Positions 18,465 through 26,982 are shown, counted from the first letter of the stretch. The stretch is 64,000 bases of DNA from Ascidiaceihabitans donghaensis (GCF_900302465.1 NZ_OMOR01000001.1:1240001-1304000); one strand, 5' to 3'. Numbers and translations: made by a program. Notes: generated by a model not told the origin, from the sequence alone.

Positions 18465-18641
18465 TTAAGGTTTCCAGTCGGCCAGAAACGCCACGATCTG
18501 CGCGGCAAGAGCCAGAACAGACTCTATTAAAAAACCGGTCAGGAGCAGGCCGCCACCGGCAAGCACAGCAGTCAAAACGATCCAGTCAACGGTGATGGCA
18601 CCGTCCTCGTCTTTCAAAAATGATTTAAAAAAGTTTAACAT
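18465..18641 (-). CDS. Second, short Flp-like pilin (58 aa)
   Basis: A 58-codon frame between flp and cpaB. Its N-terminus MLNFFKSFLKDEDG, then AITVDW, parallels the neighbouring Flp pilin residue for residue (MMKFIKNFRKDENG, AVTVDW). Predicted processing after Gly14 would leave a 44-residue, almost wholly hydrophobic peptide. GAGGG lies 7 bases before the ATG. It lacks the polar C-terminal part of the main pilin and ends in ADWKP. It may be a minor pilin or initiator; it is short enough to be missed by gene callers. Family assignment is good, function is inference. Confidence 0.85.
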   Translation of the reverse strand: MLNFFKSFLKDEDGAITVDWIVLTAVLAGGGLLLTGFLIESVLALAAQIVAFLADWKP

Positions 18642-18689
18642 CCTTTGACCCTCGCCGGTTCAAATACTCTTGTGTGGTGAGAAGCAAAA

Positions 18690-18717
18690 GGCCGCATCCA
18701 GCATCCTGGATGCGGCC
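18690..18717 (-). terminator. Terminator after the flp pilin gene
   Basis: Perfect 11-bp stem (GGCCGCATCCA / TGGATGCGGCC) with a 6-base loop, followed by TTTTGC on the minus strand. It lies 27 bases after the flp stop. This arrangement would yield an abundant monocistronic flp mRNA with less read-through into the second pilin and the assembly genes. Confidence 0.8.
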
Positions 18718-18743
18718 TCGCACTCGTTCAAACTGGGCTAACC

Positions 18744-18926
18744 TTACAGGTTAGGGTCTTGCTTGCCCAAGAATGTGTCTGTGTCTGCTGTCAGCTCGGA
18801 CGCGCCGCCTTCGATGGAAGAGTAAGCTGCAACGGCCAGGCCAACAACGGCGGCTGTCAAAACAACCCAGTCAACTGTTACGGCGCCGTTTTCGTCTTTA
18901 CGGAAGTTTTTGATAAATTTCATCAT
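18744..18926 (-). CDS. flp: Flp/TadF-type major pilin (Flp family type IVb)
   Basis: 60-residue prepilin. A basic leader of 14 residues ends in ENG; predicted cleavage after Gly14 exposes AVTVDWVVLTAAVVGLAV, the hydrophobic assembly helix, followed by a polar tail ending DPNL. The usual Glu5-Tyr6 pair of Flp pilins is replaced by Asp-Trp. GGAGGG lies 8 bases before the first of two adjacent ATGs (18926 and 18923). A terminator follows the gene. The pilin is the structural subunit exported by the Tad machine encoded downstream. Confidence 0.93.
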   Translation of the reverse strand: MMKFIKNFRKDENGAVTVDWVVLTAAVVGLAVAAYSSIEGGASELTADTDTFLGKQDPNL

Positions 18927-19288
18927 GGTAGTGTCCCTCCAAAGGATCAGTGTGTTTTTTTCAGTTTCAACCTTGTCGTCCGTAGCGGCTCGTTCTCTCA
19001 TTTGAACCTGTCCGACTTGGTATGAACATGTTTTGCACTTTGAATGGGGCATGAATTTGGCGGCAAATATGGCTTTTGCAATTTCTGTAGAAGAACTTTG
19101 TATTTTTCTTGTAACTATATGATAAGTATAAGGAAAAATTATAAATTAAATTCCATTAATTGATTTACAGCTCGTTAACACCTTCAAATGTGGCGGTTTC
19201 GCCATGATCTTGTCCCGATTGGCTGGTTTTTGGGCCGATTTTCTGAGATACTTTGTCCAGAATTATAAAAAATCGGTGTCGAGCAGGC
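18927..19288. other. 362-base intergenic region between flp and the transglycosylase gene (divergent)
   Basis: No coding frame of note. The stretch 19085-19170 is strongly A/T-rich, unlike its surroundings, and holds an exact minus-strand TATAAT at 19138-19143 with no good -35 box, plus a GTTAAC half site at 19174. It probably carries the divergent promoters for flp (minus) and the transglycosylase gene (plus). The transcription starts cannot be fixed by eye. Confidence 0.5.
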
Positions 19289-20104
19289 ATGAAAAACTCA
19301 AAAATTGCCATTTCAGCGTTGGCCTTGGCCTGTGTTGCGTCGTTTTGCGTGGCGGATACCCCGAAACCCTTTCCCGAATTCTCTGCAAAACGTGTAAAAC
19401 CACCAAAATCGGGTGCAAAGCGGATAACGATTCAGATTGATCCCGCGGCTCAAGCCCCCAAAGCCCCTGAAGCATCGGCGACGATCACACCCTCTGGTGC
19501 GGTTTCTGTACCCGCAGGGTCTTATGCCTGGTTCTGGGACAAAGTATCACCAGATGCCGCAAAAACCGGCCCGGGGCGTCTGGACGTTGCAATGCGCACT
19601 TTGGCTGCAAATGGCACGGTGCCCAGTCCACGGCTGCAGCAGATGCAGACCATCGCGCAGGCGCGCGGCATTGATATTTTGAAGTCCACCATAGACACAG
19701 ACGTATCGCCTGCTTTGGTTCTTGCTGTCATGACGGTTGAATCAGCGGGTGACCCAGACGCCGAAAGCGGGGCCGGGGCGCAGGGTTTGATGCAATTGAT
19801 GCCGGACACGGCTGCGCGGTTCGGGGTCACGGACAGCTTTCAACCCGGCGCTAATATTCTGGGTGGTGTAAAATACCTGAACTGGTTGATGCAGGAATTC
19901 GAACGGGACCCTATTCTTGTGCTTGCGGGATATAATGCGGGCGAAGGCAATGTACGCAAACACGGTGGTGTTCCACCATTTGCGGAAACCCGCGACTACG
20001 TTCCCAAAGTGCTTGCAGCGTTTCAGGTGGCGCGGGGCTTGTGTTTGACGCCACCGGAACTGGTCACGGATGGATGCGTCTTTGCAGCACTAAACGCCAA
20101 GTAA
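19289..20104 (+). CDS. Soluble lytic murein transglycosylase (SLT domain)
   Basis: 271 residues: signal peptide (MKNSKIAISALALACVASF), a proline/lysine-rich spacer to ~residue 60, then an SLT domain from ~130 with catalytic Glu in AVMTVESAG, GAQGLMQLMPDTAARFGV and the VLAGYNAGEGNV motif. It cleaves peptidoglycan glycan strands in the periplasm. Its place divergent to flp suggests a role in opening the wall for the pilus, but it could equally be general. The ATG at 19289 is chosen because the signal peptide begins there. Confidence 0.88.
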   Translation: MKNSKIAISALALACVASFCVADTPKPFPEFSAKRVKPPKSGAKRITIQIDPAAQAPKAPEASATITPSGAVSVPAGSYAWFWDKVSPDAAKTGPGRLDVAMRTLAANGTVPSPRLQQMQTIAQARGIDILKSTIDTDVSPALVLAVMTVESAGDPDAESGAGAQGLMQLMPDTAARFGVTDSFQPGANILGGVKYLNWLMQEFERDPILVLAGYNAGEGNVRKHGGVPPFAETRDYVPKVLAAFQVARGLCLTPPELVTDGCVFAALNAK

Positions 20105-20121
20105 CCGGCAGGCATCAGATA

Positions 20122-21162
20122 TTAGGACAGGAATTGATCCGACATGTCGCCACCCGCTGGCACATCTATCGTAACAAAGCTGCCTGCTGCGCCGCGTCCC
20201 AAATGCAAGGTGCCTTCCAAGCCTTCGATCAAACCGTTTACGATGCGCCCCCCAACATTCGCTGGGTCAGGCCATGCCATGTCGGTGGGAATGCCAACAC
20301 CATCATCAGAGATCGTTAGTCGCACCCCGCCACCTGACAGGCTGGACATGCGCACTTCGATCATACCTTGGTCCAGGCGCTCAAATGCGTGTTGAAAGGC
20401 ATTGGTCAGCAGCTCCGAAACCACAAGACCCACACGCGCCGCTGTTTCAATTGGCAGAACCAGGGATTCCAGCTGCATGTTCATGCGCACACCTGGCCGC
20501 CCTTGAACATGCGCGATGGCCACGATGAGGCGCGACAAAAAGTTTCCAAGTTGAATACCATCACGGTTGGAATTGGCATCGGCCAGCTTCATTTCATCAT
20601 ACAGCACTTGCAACGTTTCGACACGGCGTGACAGGGCCGCGAAATCTTCAGGAACAGAGCTGTCTTGGGAGGATTGTTGCCGGATCATATTGATAATCAT
20701 CGACAGATCGGACCGAACGCGGTTCTGGATTTCAACCAGCCTATCGTCGATTTCGTTGGCAGAGGACGACACGTCTTGCGGGCTTAGTTCTTTCTGGATG
20801 CCCATAAAAAACTGTACGCGTCCCTGCGCATCATGGATGGGGGCCACGACCAAGCGGTTCGTAAAAGGTTCGCCGTTTGAACGGTAATTGAGAATATCAA
20901 CAGAAACGCTTGTGTTTGTTTCGATGCATTGCCGCAATTGGTCCACGTCGCTTTTGCGGGTGTTTTCGCCCTGCAGAAAACGACAGTTCTGGCCGATGAT
21001 TGCGCTGCGCTTGTATCCGGTCATAGCGGTAAACGCCTGATTTACATACACAATCGGATTATCATCTAGGTTTGGGTTCGTGATGATCATAGCCACTTGC
21101 GCGCCAGCAAAACTATGAAACAGTTCATCTTCGGCGAAATGGGTTTCAATGGTGTCATGCAT
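20122..21162 (-). CDS. LOV-domain sensor histidine kinase with degenerate H-box
   Basis: 346 residues. A LOV (PAS) blue-light domain at ~15-125 carries GQNCRFLQG at 57-65 with the flavin-adduct Cys60. A HisKA_2-like dimerisation helix and an HATPase_c domain follow (N-box ELLTNAFQH with Asn254, G1-like DDGVGIP at 286-292). In the HisKA_2 consensus EIHHRVKNN the first His is phosphorylated; here residues 144-152 read EIQNRVRSD, so no acceptor His is present. It may signal without autophosphorylation or use another residue. No response regulator gene is adjacent. Confidence 0.87.
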   Translation of the reverse strand: MHDTIETHFAEDELFHSFAGAQVAMIITNPNLDDNPIVYVNQAFTAMTGYKRSAIIGQNCRFLQGENTRKSDVDQLRQCIETNTSVSVDILNYRSNGEPFTNRLVVAPIHDAQGRVQFFMGIQKELSPQDVSSSANEIDDRLVEIQNRVRSDLSMIINMIRQQSSQDSSVPEDFAALSRRVETLQVLYDEMKLADANSNRDGIQLGNFLSRLIVAIAHVQGRPGVRMNMQLESLVLPIETAARVGLVVSELLTNAFQHAFERLDQGMIEVRMSSLSGGGVRLTISDDGVGIPTDMAWPDPANVGGRIVNGLIEGLEGTLHLGRGAAGSFVTIDVPAGGDMSDQFLS

Positions 21163-21292
21163 AGCGGCGTTTTCCCCGTGTCATTAAACCATTGGACGCG
21201 TGCAAGGAAAACGGACGGGCACAGCAAGCTGCCTCAGCGCTGAACGCTTTGGTTCCTAAAGCCTTGGATACAAACCCATAGCCCGTTTTCAT
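21155..21292 (-). CDS. Possible 45-codon upstream ORF overlapping the LOV kinase start
   Basis: An in-frame ATG at 21292 with AAGGA 7 bases upstream opens a 45-residue frame that ends inside the first codons of the kinase gene (8-base overlap). The product resembles no family I know, with two adjacent cysteines and a basic end. It could be a leader that couples translation to the kinase, or chance. Confidence 0.25.
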   Translation of the reverse strand: MKTGYGFVSKALGTKAFSAEAACCARPFSLHASNGLMTRGKRRYA

Positions 21293-21558
21293 ACTGTTTC
21301 CTTGGCTTCCATTGCGCATTGGCTGATGCGTATGGTTCGTTATGTTTCTTTTGGGGGTAGGGTTGGCCACAATTTCCCCGAGTATTCTGACCAACTCATA
21401 TATGTATGCCGTTGCACACGAATTCTGTCAATTTACATGTCCAGAATTGTGTCATCTGGCTGAGAAACGAGGGGAAAAGGCCGTTTTCCTGCTGAAAACG
21501 GCGGATTTTCGCACAAGGGCGCATGCGATATAGTGCAAGCGCCCTTGGGAGGATCAGA
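21163..21558. other. 396-base intergenic region between topA and the LOV kinase gene
   Basis: Holds the topA terminator at 21480-21502, the possible short upstream frame at 21155-21292, and presumably the kinase promoter on the minus strand between 21293 and 21420. A 63-codon plus-strand frame at 21342-21533 has no ribosome-binding site and runs through the terminator, so I do not call it a gene. Confidence 0.45.
21480..21502 (-). terminator. topA transcription terminator
   Basis: Perfect 9-bp stem (GCCGTTTTC / GAAAACGGC) with a 5-base loop, followed by CTTTTCC on the minus strand, 57 bases after the topA stop. Confidence 0.65.
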
Positions 21559-24201
21559 TCATTCTTTTTTCGCAGCTGGCTTCTTTTTGGCGGCGGGCTT
21601 TTTCTTGGCAGCTGGTTTTTTGGCTGTGGTTTTTTTGGCGGCCGCTGCTTTTGTTGGCTTTTTCGCAGCGGTTTTCCGGCGTCCGGTGCCTTTTTTGGCA
21701 GCCTTCTCATCCAAAAGCTGGACAGCTTGATCCATGCTTAGATCTTCGGGTTCGATTTCCTTGGGGATAGTGGCGTTGATTTTCTCCCACTTCACATAAG
21801 GCCCGTATTTTCCACTCATGATGGCGACGTTGCCGCCCTGATCGGGGTGTTCGCCCATTTCGCGGATCGGTTTTGCGGCCACGCCGCGCCCGCCTCGGGA
21901 TGCTACCTTTTCGGCCAAAAGCTGGACAGCGCGGTTCATACCAACTGTCCAGACTTCGTCTATGCCTTCGAGGTTGGCGTTTGTGCCACCGCGTTCTGAT
22001 GTGCTGGCAGCGTGTTTCAGATAGGGGCCATAGCGCCCGATATTGGCCCAAACCATCACGCCGTCTTCCGGATGCGGTCCGATTTCGCGGGGCAGGGACA
22101 GCAGCATCAGCGCTTGGCTTAGGTCCACATCGGCAGGCGGCCAGTCTTTTGGGATCGACTGACGTGGCGGTTTCTTGTTGTCGTCCGTGACTTCGCCGCG
22201 CTGCACATACGGCCCGAAACGTCCTTTGAACGCATAAATCTTGTCGCCGTCGTCGTCGCCCAGATGTTTGCCTTCGGGGGGGATGCCACCGGTGTCTTCA
22301 GCGCCGGGAGGGCCGAAGGCGCGGGTATACCGGCATTCCGGATAGTTGGAACAGCCGATGAAAGCACCGCCAGAGCGGGCGGTGCGCATGCTTAGGCGGC
22401 CCTTTTCACAGTTGGGGCACAGACGCGGATCGCCGCCCTCTTCTGTGACAGGGAACAAATGCGGTTCGAGCACTTCGTTGATCTTTTCGAGCACTTCGGT
22501 GATGCGCAATTCGCTGGTTTCGGCGATGGCCGCAGAAAAATCGCGCCAGAATGAGCCCAACACGTCTTTGTAATTGCGATCGCCCGCGCTGACGTCATCC
22601 AGTTCTTCTTCCAAAGACGCGGTAAAGTCATATCCCACATAGCGACGGAAGTAGTTTTCGAGGAAGGCAATCACCAAACGGCCTTTGTCCTCGGGGATCA
22701 GGCGGTTCTTTTCCTTGCGCACATAATCGCGGTCCTGAATCGTCGTCACAACGCTAGCGTAGGTTGATGGGCGACCGATGCCCAGTTCTTCCATCCGCTT
22801 GACCAGCGTCGCTTCGGTGTAGCGGGGCGGAGGCTGGGTAAAGTGTTGTTCCGGTGTGATCGACTTTTTATCGGCTTTTTCGTTCTGGTTAAGTTGCGGC
22901 AGGCGTTTGTCGTCGTCATCGACCACAACGTCATCACGGCCTTCCTCATAGACTTTCAGAAACCCGTCAAACAGCATCACCTGGCCTGTGGCACGCAAGC
23001 CGACTTGGCCGTCAGCGCTGCCGATTTCGACTGTGGTGCGTTCCAGACGGGCCGATTCCATCTGGCATGCCAATGTTCGCTTCCAGATCAGGTCATATAG
23101 TTTGCGCTGGTCTGCATCCATGATCTTCAAAGACGCCGCATCATTGGTCATATCCGTCGGGCGGATACATTCGTGGGCTTCTTGCGCGTTCTTGGCTTTG
23201 TTTTTGTACATGCGCGGCTGGGCAGGCACGTATTCACCGCCAAAGCGGTCCTTGATTGCGTCACGTGCCATCGTGACGGCCTCGGGGGCCATGTCGATGC
23301 CATCGGTCCGCATGTAGGTGATGTGGCCGGCTTCATAAAGACGTTGGGCGCTGCTCATGCATTGGCGCGCGCCCATGCCGAACTTGCGGCTGGCTTCTTG
23401 TTGCAATGTCGATGTCATGAACGGGGCAGACGGGTTGCGCGTTGCGGGTTTGGCTTCGACAGATTGAATGGTCAGGTCGCGGCTGGTGATTGCAGCTTCG
23501 GCCATTTCGGCCTGTTGCTGGTTCTCGATGTCGTATTTGTCCAGCTTTTTACCTGCAAGCGTCGTCAGGCGGGCTTCGTATTCTTGACCCGTGGGTGACG
23601 ACAAGATGGCTTTGACCGACCAGTATTCGCGGTTGCGGAATGCCTCGATCTCCATTTCGCGTTCTGTGATGATGCGCAGGCACACCGATTGAACGCGGCC
23701 AGCAGACCGGCTGCCGGGCAGTTTGCGCCACAGGACGGGCGACAGCTTGAACCCCACAAGATAGTCAAGCGCACGGCGGGCCAGGTAGGCCTCAACCAAA
23801 GGCATGTCCACTTCGCGCGGATTTTGCATGGCTTCGGTGACAGCGGCCTTGGTGATTGCGTTGAACACCACGCGGCTGACAGGTGTGTCTTTCTTGATGG
23901 ATTTGCGCTTTGTCAGTGCCTCTTGCAGGTGCCAGCTGATGGCTTCGCCTTCGCGATCGGGGTCAGTTGCAAGGATCAGTTCGTTGTCGTCTTTCAGCGC
24001 ATCGGCAATCGCTTTGACGTGTTTTTTGCTGTCGCTGCCGATCTCCCAAAGCATGTCGAATTCATTGTCTGTGTCGACAGATCCGTCTTTCGGGGGCAGG
24101 TCGCGCACATGCCCGTAAGAGGCTAAAACAGTATAGTTGTCACCCAAATACTTGTTGATTGTCTTGGCTTTGGCTGGCGATTCAACAACAACAACTGGCA
24201 T
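21559..24201 (-). CDS. topA: DNA topoisomerase I
   Basis: 880-residue type IA topoisomerase that relaxes negative supercoils. Toprim motifs VVVESPAKAKTI (start) and DPDREGEAISWHL are intact; the catalytic tyrosine lies in ITYMRTDG. One C4 zinc ribbon (CPNC...GCSNYPEC) is visible near residue 590, followed by topoisomerase C-terminal repeats (GRFGPYVQRG, GRYGPYLK, GKYGPYVKW). The protein ends in a ~50-residue Lys/Ala/Pro-rich tail of KKPAAKK-type repeats, common in alphaproteobacterial TopA and probably DNA-binding. dprA lies upstream, as in many relatives. Confidence 0.97.
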   Translation of the reverse strand: MPVVVVESPAKAKTINKYLGDNYTVLASYGHVRDLPPKDGSVDTDNEFDMLWEIGSDSKKHVKAIADALKDDNELILATDPDREGEAISWHLQEALTKRKSIKKDTPVSRVVFNAITKAAVTEAMQNPREVDMPLVEAYLARRALDYLVGFKLSPVLWRKLPGSRSAGRVQSVCLRIITEREMEIEAFRNREYWSVKAILSSPTGQEYEARLTTLAGKKLDKYDIENQQQAEMAEAAITSRDLTIQSVEAKPATRNPSAPFMTSTLQQEASRKFGMGARQCMSSAQRLYEAGHITYMRTDGIDMAPEAVTMARDAIKDRFGGEYVPAQPRMYKNKAKNAQEAHECIRPTDMTNDAASLKIMDADQRKLYDLIWKRTLACQMESARLERTTVEIGSADGQVGLRATGQVMLFDGFLKVYEEGRDDVVVDDDDKRLPQLNQNEKADKKSITPEQHFTQPPPRYTEATLVKRMEELGIGRPSTYASVVTTIQDRDYVRKEKNRLIPEDKGRLVIAFLENYFRRYVGYDFTASLEEELDDVSAGDRNYKDVLGSFWRDFSAAIAETSELRITEVLEKINEVLEPHLFPVTEEGGDPRLCPNCEKGRLSMRTARSGGAFIGCSNYPECRYTRAFGPPGAEDTGGIPPEGKHLGDDDGDKIYAFKGRFGPYVQRGEVTDDNKKPPRQSIPKDWPPADVDLSQALMLLSLPREIGPHPEDGVMVWANIGRYGPYLKHAASTSERGGTNANLEGIDEVWTVGMNRAVQLLAEKVASRGGRGVAAKPIREMGEHPDQGGNVAIMSGKYGPYVKWEKINATIPKEIEPEDLSMDQAVQLLDEKAAKKGTGRRKTAAKKPTKAAAAKKTTAKKPAAKKKPAAKKKPAAKKE

Positions 24202-24349
24202 GTATTAAGGCACCTTTTAGGCTGGATTTCAGGGCGTCTATGGCTGCGCAAGATGTGGGGTGCAAGCTTTTATTGTCAACCAAGCCGCGTGATGCCAATG
24301 ATGTCGCAGGTGGATTTGCCCCGATTTGCCCCAAGAAATTGCTTTGATC

Positions 24350-25501
24350 CTACGCTTTGGTCAGAAGGCCACCTTGGCGTCGTTGGATTTGCCCGTCCAG
24401 CTCAAGCGACACAAGAACTGGCGTGATTTGAGACGCAGGGATCGCAATGTCGCGGATCAATTGGTCTTCGGCCATGGGGGCGGGGCCAAGACGGTCCAAG
24501 ATCTGCATATGCAAGGCGGATGTGTCCCGCAGGCTGGGATGTTTGGGCGGCGTTTCTTCGGCGACAAGGGGCAATTCGGCTTGTCGGGAGGGCGATTGGC
24601 ACAGTGGCGCCATTGCCGCAAGCACATCATCGGCGCCGCGCACCAATGTGGCCCCGTCACGGATCAGCATGTTGCACCCCGACGCGCGGGCATCAAAAGG
24701 ATGCCCCGGCACCGCCAGCACGTCGCGCCCTTGATCCAAAGCGTCACGGGCCGTGATCAGGCTGCCTGATTTTGCGGCGGCTTCCACCACGATCGTGGCC
24801 TGCGCCAGTCCCGAAATGATCCTGTTGCGCATTGGGAAATGCCGCGCCATCGGTTGTTGTCCCATCGGCATTTCGCTTACACGCAAGCCCTGTTGGGCGA
24901 TGCCCAAGGCAAGTTCGGTGTTTTCGGCGGGGTACATCACATCTACCCCACCCGCTTGCACGGCGACTGTGCCAGTCGGCAATGCGGCCAAATGCGCGGC
25001 TGCATCAACGCCGCGGGCAAGTCCTGACACAACAACATATCCGGCTTCGCCCAGGTCGGCGGCCAGCTTTTTGGCCATGCGGGTGCCAAGCGAGGACGCA
25101 TTGCGCGCACCTACCATTGCAATCATGGGCTTTTGCAAAATGGATACGTCGCCCAGCGTCCACAAAAAGGGGGGTGCGTCATCCAATTCGGCCAATGAAG
25201 ACGGGTAGGCGGGATGCAGATGATCAACCAGAACCGCGCCAAAATCGCGTGCCGCACGCATTTCTGCGTGGATCACGCCTTCGGGGCATAGCTGATAGCC
25301 GGAAACGCCGGCGGCACGCGCTACCTCGGGCAGCGCGGCCAGCGCGTTTTGCGCAGTGCCGTGTTCAATCAGCAGGCGTTTGTACGTAGAGATGCCGACC
25401 CGGCGGGATCGCAACAGACGGAGACGATGAAACTGGTCAACTTCCGAGGTGGGTGGGAGTGGGGGGTGAGTGGAAGAAGGAGTAAATCCTTGGTCAGTCA
25501 T
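24350..25501 (-). CDS. dprA: DprA DNA-processing protein
   Basis: 383 residues. DprA loads RecA on incoming single-stranded DNA during transformation. The Rossmann-like core has MVGARNASSLG, VSGLARGVDAAAHLAAL and FPMRNRIISGL, matching the family. An N-terminal helical SAM-like region (~25-80) and a C-terminal winged helix (~320-383, ending QRRQGGLLTKA) are present. Length is normal. It lies upstream of topA with a 148-base gap. Confidence 0.95.
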   Translation of the reverse strand: MTDQGFTPSSTHPPLPPTSEVDQFHRLRLLRSRRVGISTYKRLLIEHGTAQNALAALPEVARAAGVSGYQLCPEGVIHAEMRAARDFGAVLVDHLHPAYPSSLAELDDAPPFLWTLGDVSILQKPMIAMVGARNASSLGTRMAKKLAADLGEAGYVVVSGLARGVDAAAHLAALPTGTVAVQAGGVDVMYPAENTELALGIAQQGLRVSEMPMGQQPMARHFPMRNRIISGLAQATIVVEAAAKSGSLITARDALDQGRDVLAVPGHPFDARASGCNMLIRDGATLVRGADDVLAAMAPLCQSPSRQAELPLVAEETPPKHPSLRDTSALHMQILDRLGPAPMAEDQLIRDIAIPASQITPVLVSLELDGQIQRRQGGLLTKA

Positions 25502-25772
25502 CCGTAGCTCCGTCCGTTGCTGTACCTTGTATAGCGATAAGGTGGTTAACAGCAGGTGAACGAAATCCTCACTATTTATGGGGATATTGTCTTTTTTTGT
25601 TGGTTCAAACTTTGATTGTTGTCCGGGTCCTGGGCGGAAAACCTAGAACCACGAGAAACCAAAAGCCCATCCCAAAACAGATCAAATACATCGGTCACGG
25701 CCATTGCGCAGGTAACGGGTCGCTTCGAAATCTTGGCAAGCCTATGCACCACCAAAAACCGCAGGAGTAATT

Positions 25773-26978
25773 ATGGTGAAGGCACTTCATCGCTTGTCTG
25801 GGGCTGCCTATGGCACTCATTTTGCTGATCAAATTGCAATCGTTTCCGTCCCGCTTATCGCGGCTTTGGCGTTCGGGGCCTCGTCGCAAACGATCGGAGT
25901 TTTGGTTGCCTGCCAATCCATGGCCCATCTGCTGGGATCGATTCCGTTTGGGATTCTGGTCGATCAGAAAGATCTTCGCACGTTGGCGGCGCTGTCTGCG
26001 ATGACGTCTTTTACAGGCTTTGCCGGGGCAGTATTTGCCACTTTGTTCGGATCGGTCGTCTGGTTCGGGGTGGCGATAACCGTCGCGGGATTCGGCGTGG
26101 TTCTGTTCGGTTTGACCGTATTGTCGATTCTGCCGCGTGCCGTCGCGGCGGGGACCTTGGCGCGTGCCAATGCCGCCGTCGAAATCCCGCGTGCCTTGTG
26201 TTCTTTTGCCGTTCCCCTCGTTGTCGGGCTGGTCGTCAGCGAAGTGCCTGCATGGGTGATATTTGCCGCCGCTTGCTTTGGGTCGCTGTGCGCGTTCGGT
26301 TTGTCGATAACCTTGCCCCGCTTTGATGTCATTCCAAAGCAACAAGGTTCAGTTTTGTCGCGGATATTCGAAGGGGGCCGTTATGCGGTGCGCCATCGGC
26401 TTTTGCTGCCGATTTCACTATGTGCAATTTTTTGGAATTTGGCTTTTGCAGCCCTTCTTGTTGCGTTGGTTCCGGTGATCCGTGACATCTACGGGTTCGC
26501 GCCGGGGGCATTCGGGTTTGCGTTATCGGCGTTCGGGCTGGCCGCGGTCTTTGGATCATGGCTGGCGGGGCGCGTTCTGGATCGGATTGCCCCGTCTGTT
26601 ATATTGCTTTTTGGGCCGGGAAGCTCGGTTCTTGCGGCCATTGGTCTGACCATGATCGGGCCAGAGACGTCTGAAATCTGGCTGTACGCCTGTTTTCTGT
26701 TGCTTGGGTTCGGGCCATCCATGTGGCTGATCGCCCAAAACTCTGTGCGCCAGATCGTGACACCGCCTGCGATGCTTGGACGGGTCAATGCGGTCATTCA
26801 AACAGCGATTTATGGCGTTAGACCCCTTGGCGCACTTGCAGGGGGGATGGTCACGGGCGGTTTTGGGGCCAAGGCGGGCCTGTTTGTGGTGGTTGCCGCT
26901 TTCGCTGCGTCCTTTCTGGTGTCGGTGTTCAGCGGCCTGCGCAGTGTCAAAAGCTACAGATCACTTCAGGCGCAATAA
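25773..26978 (+). CDS. MFS transporter (MFS_3/EntS-like)
   Basis: 401 residues with 11-12 hydrophobic segments and a DQKDLRTL loop after helix 2 like the conserved cytoplasmic motif A. The fold resembles the MFS_3 group that includes enterobactin exporter EntS and macrolide exporters; the substrate is unknown. The ATG is preceded by AGGAG at 5 bases. It converges with the ABC permease gene, with only 4 bases between the stops. The 271 bases upstream hold no gene that I can see. Confidence 0.85.
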   Translation: MVKALHRLSGAAYGTHFADQIAIVSVPLIAALAFGASSQTIGVLVACQSMAHLLGSIPFGILVDQKDLRTLAALSAMTSFTGFAGAVFATLFGSVVWFGVAITVAGFGVVLFGLTVLSILPRAVAAGTLARANAAVEIPRALCSFAVPLVVGLVVSEVPAWVIFAAACFGSLCAFGLSITLPRFDVIPKQQGSVLSRIFEGGRYAVRHRLLLPISLCAIFWNLAFAALLVALVPVIRDIYGFAPGAFGFALSAFGLAAVFGSWLAGRVLDRIAPSVILLFGPGSSVLAAIGLTMIGPETSEIWLYACFLLLGFGPSMWLIAQNSVRQIVTPPAMLGRVNAVIQTAIYGVRPLGALAGGMVTGGFGAKAGLFVVVAAFAASFLVSVFSGLRSVKSYRSLQAQ

Positions 26979-26982
26979 GACT

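Noticed and set aside
18620-18641. TTAA-N6-TTAA near the start of the short pilin gene, and another at 19146-19159
   Set aside because: The spacing is six bases, not the seven needed for a CtrA site; the first lies in coding sequence and the second in A/T-rich DNA where TTAA is frequent.
21342-21533. 63-codon plus-strand frame between topA and the LOV kinase gene
   Set aside because: No ribosome-binding site, no family likeness, and it runs across the topA terminator hairpin.
21559-21730. Short tandem repeats of ~12-15 bases, first thought to be a repeat array
   Set aside because: They are the coding sequence of the Lys/Ala/Pro-rich tail of TopA, not a CRISPR or intergenic repeat.
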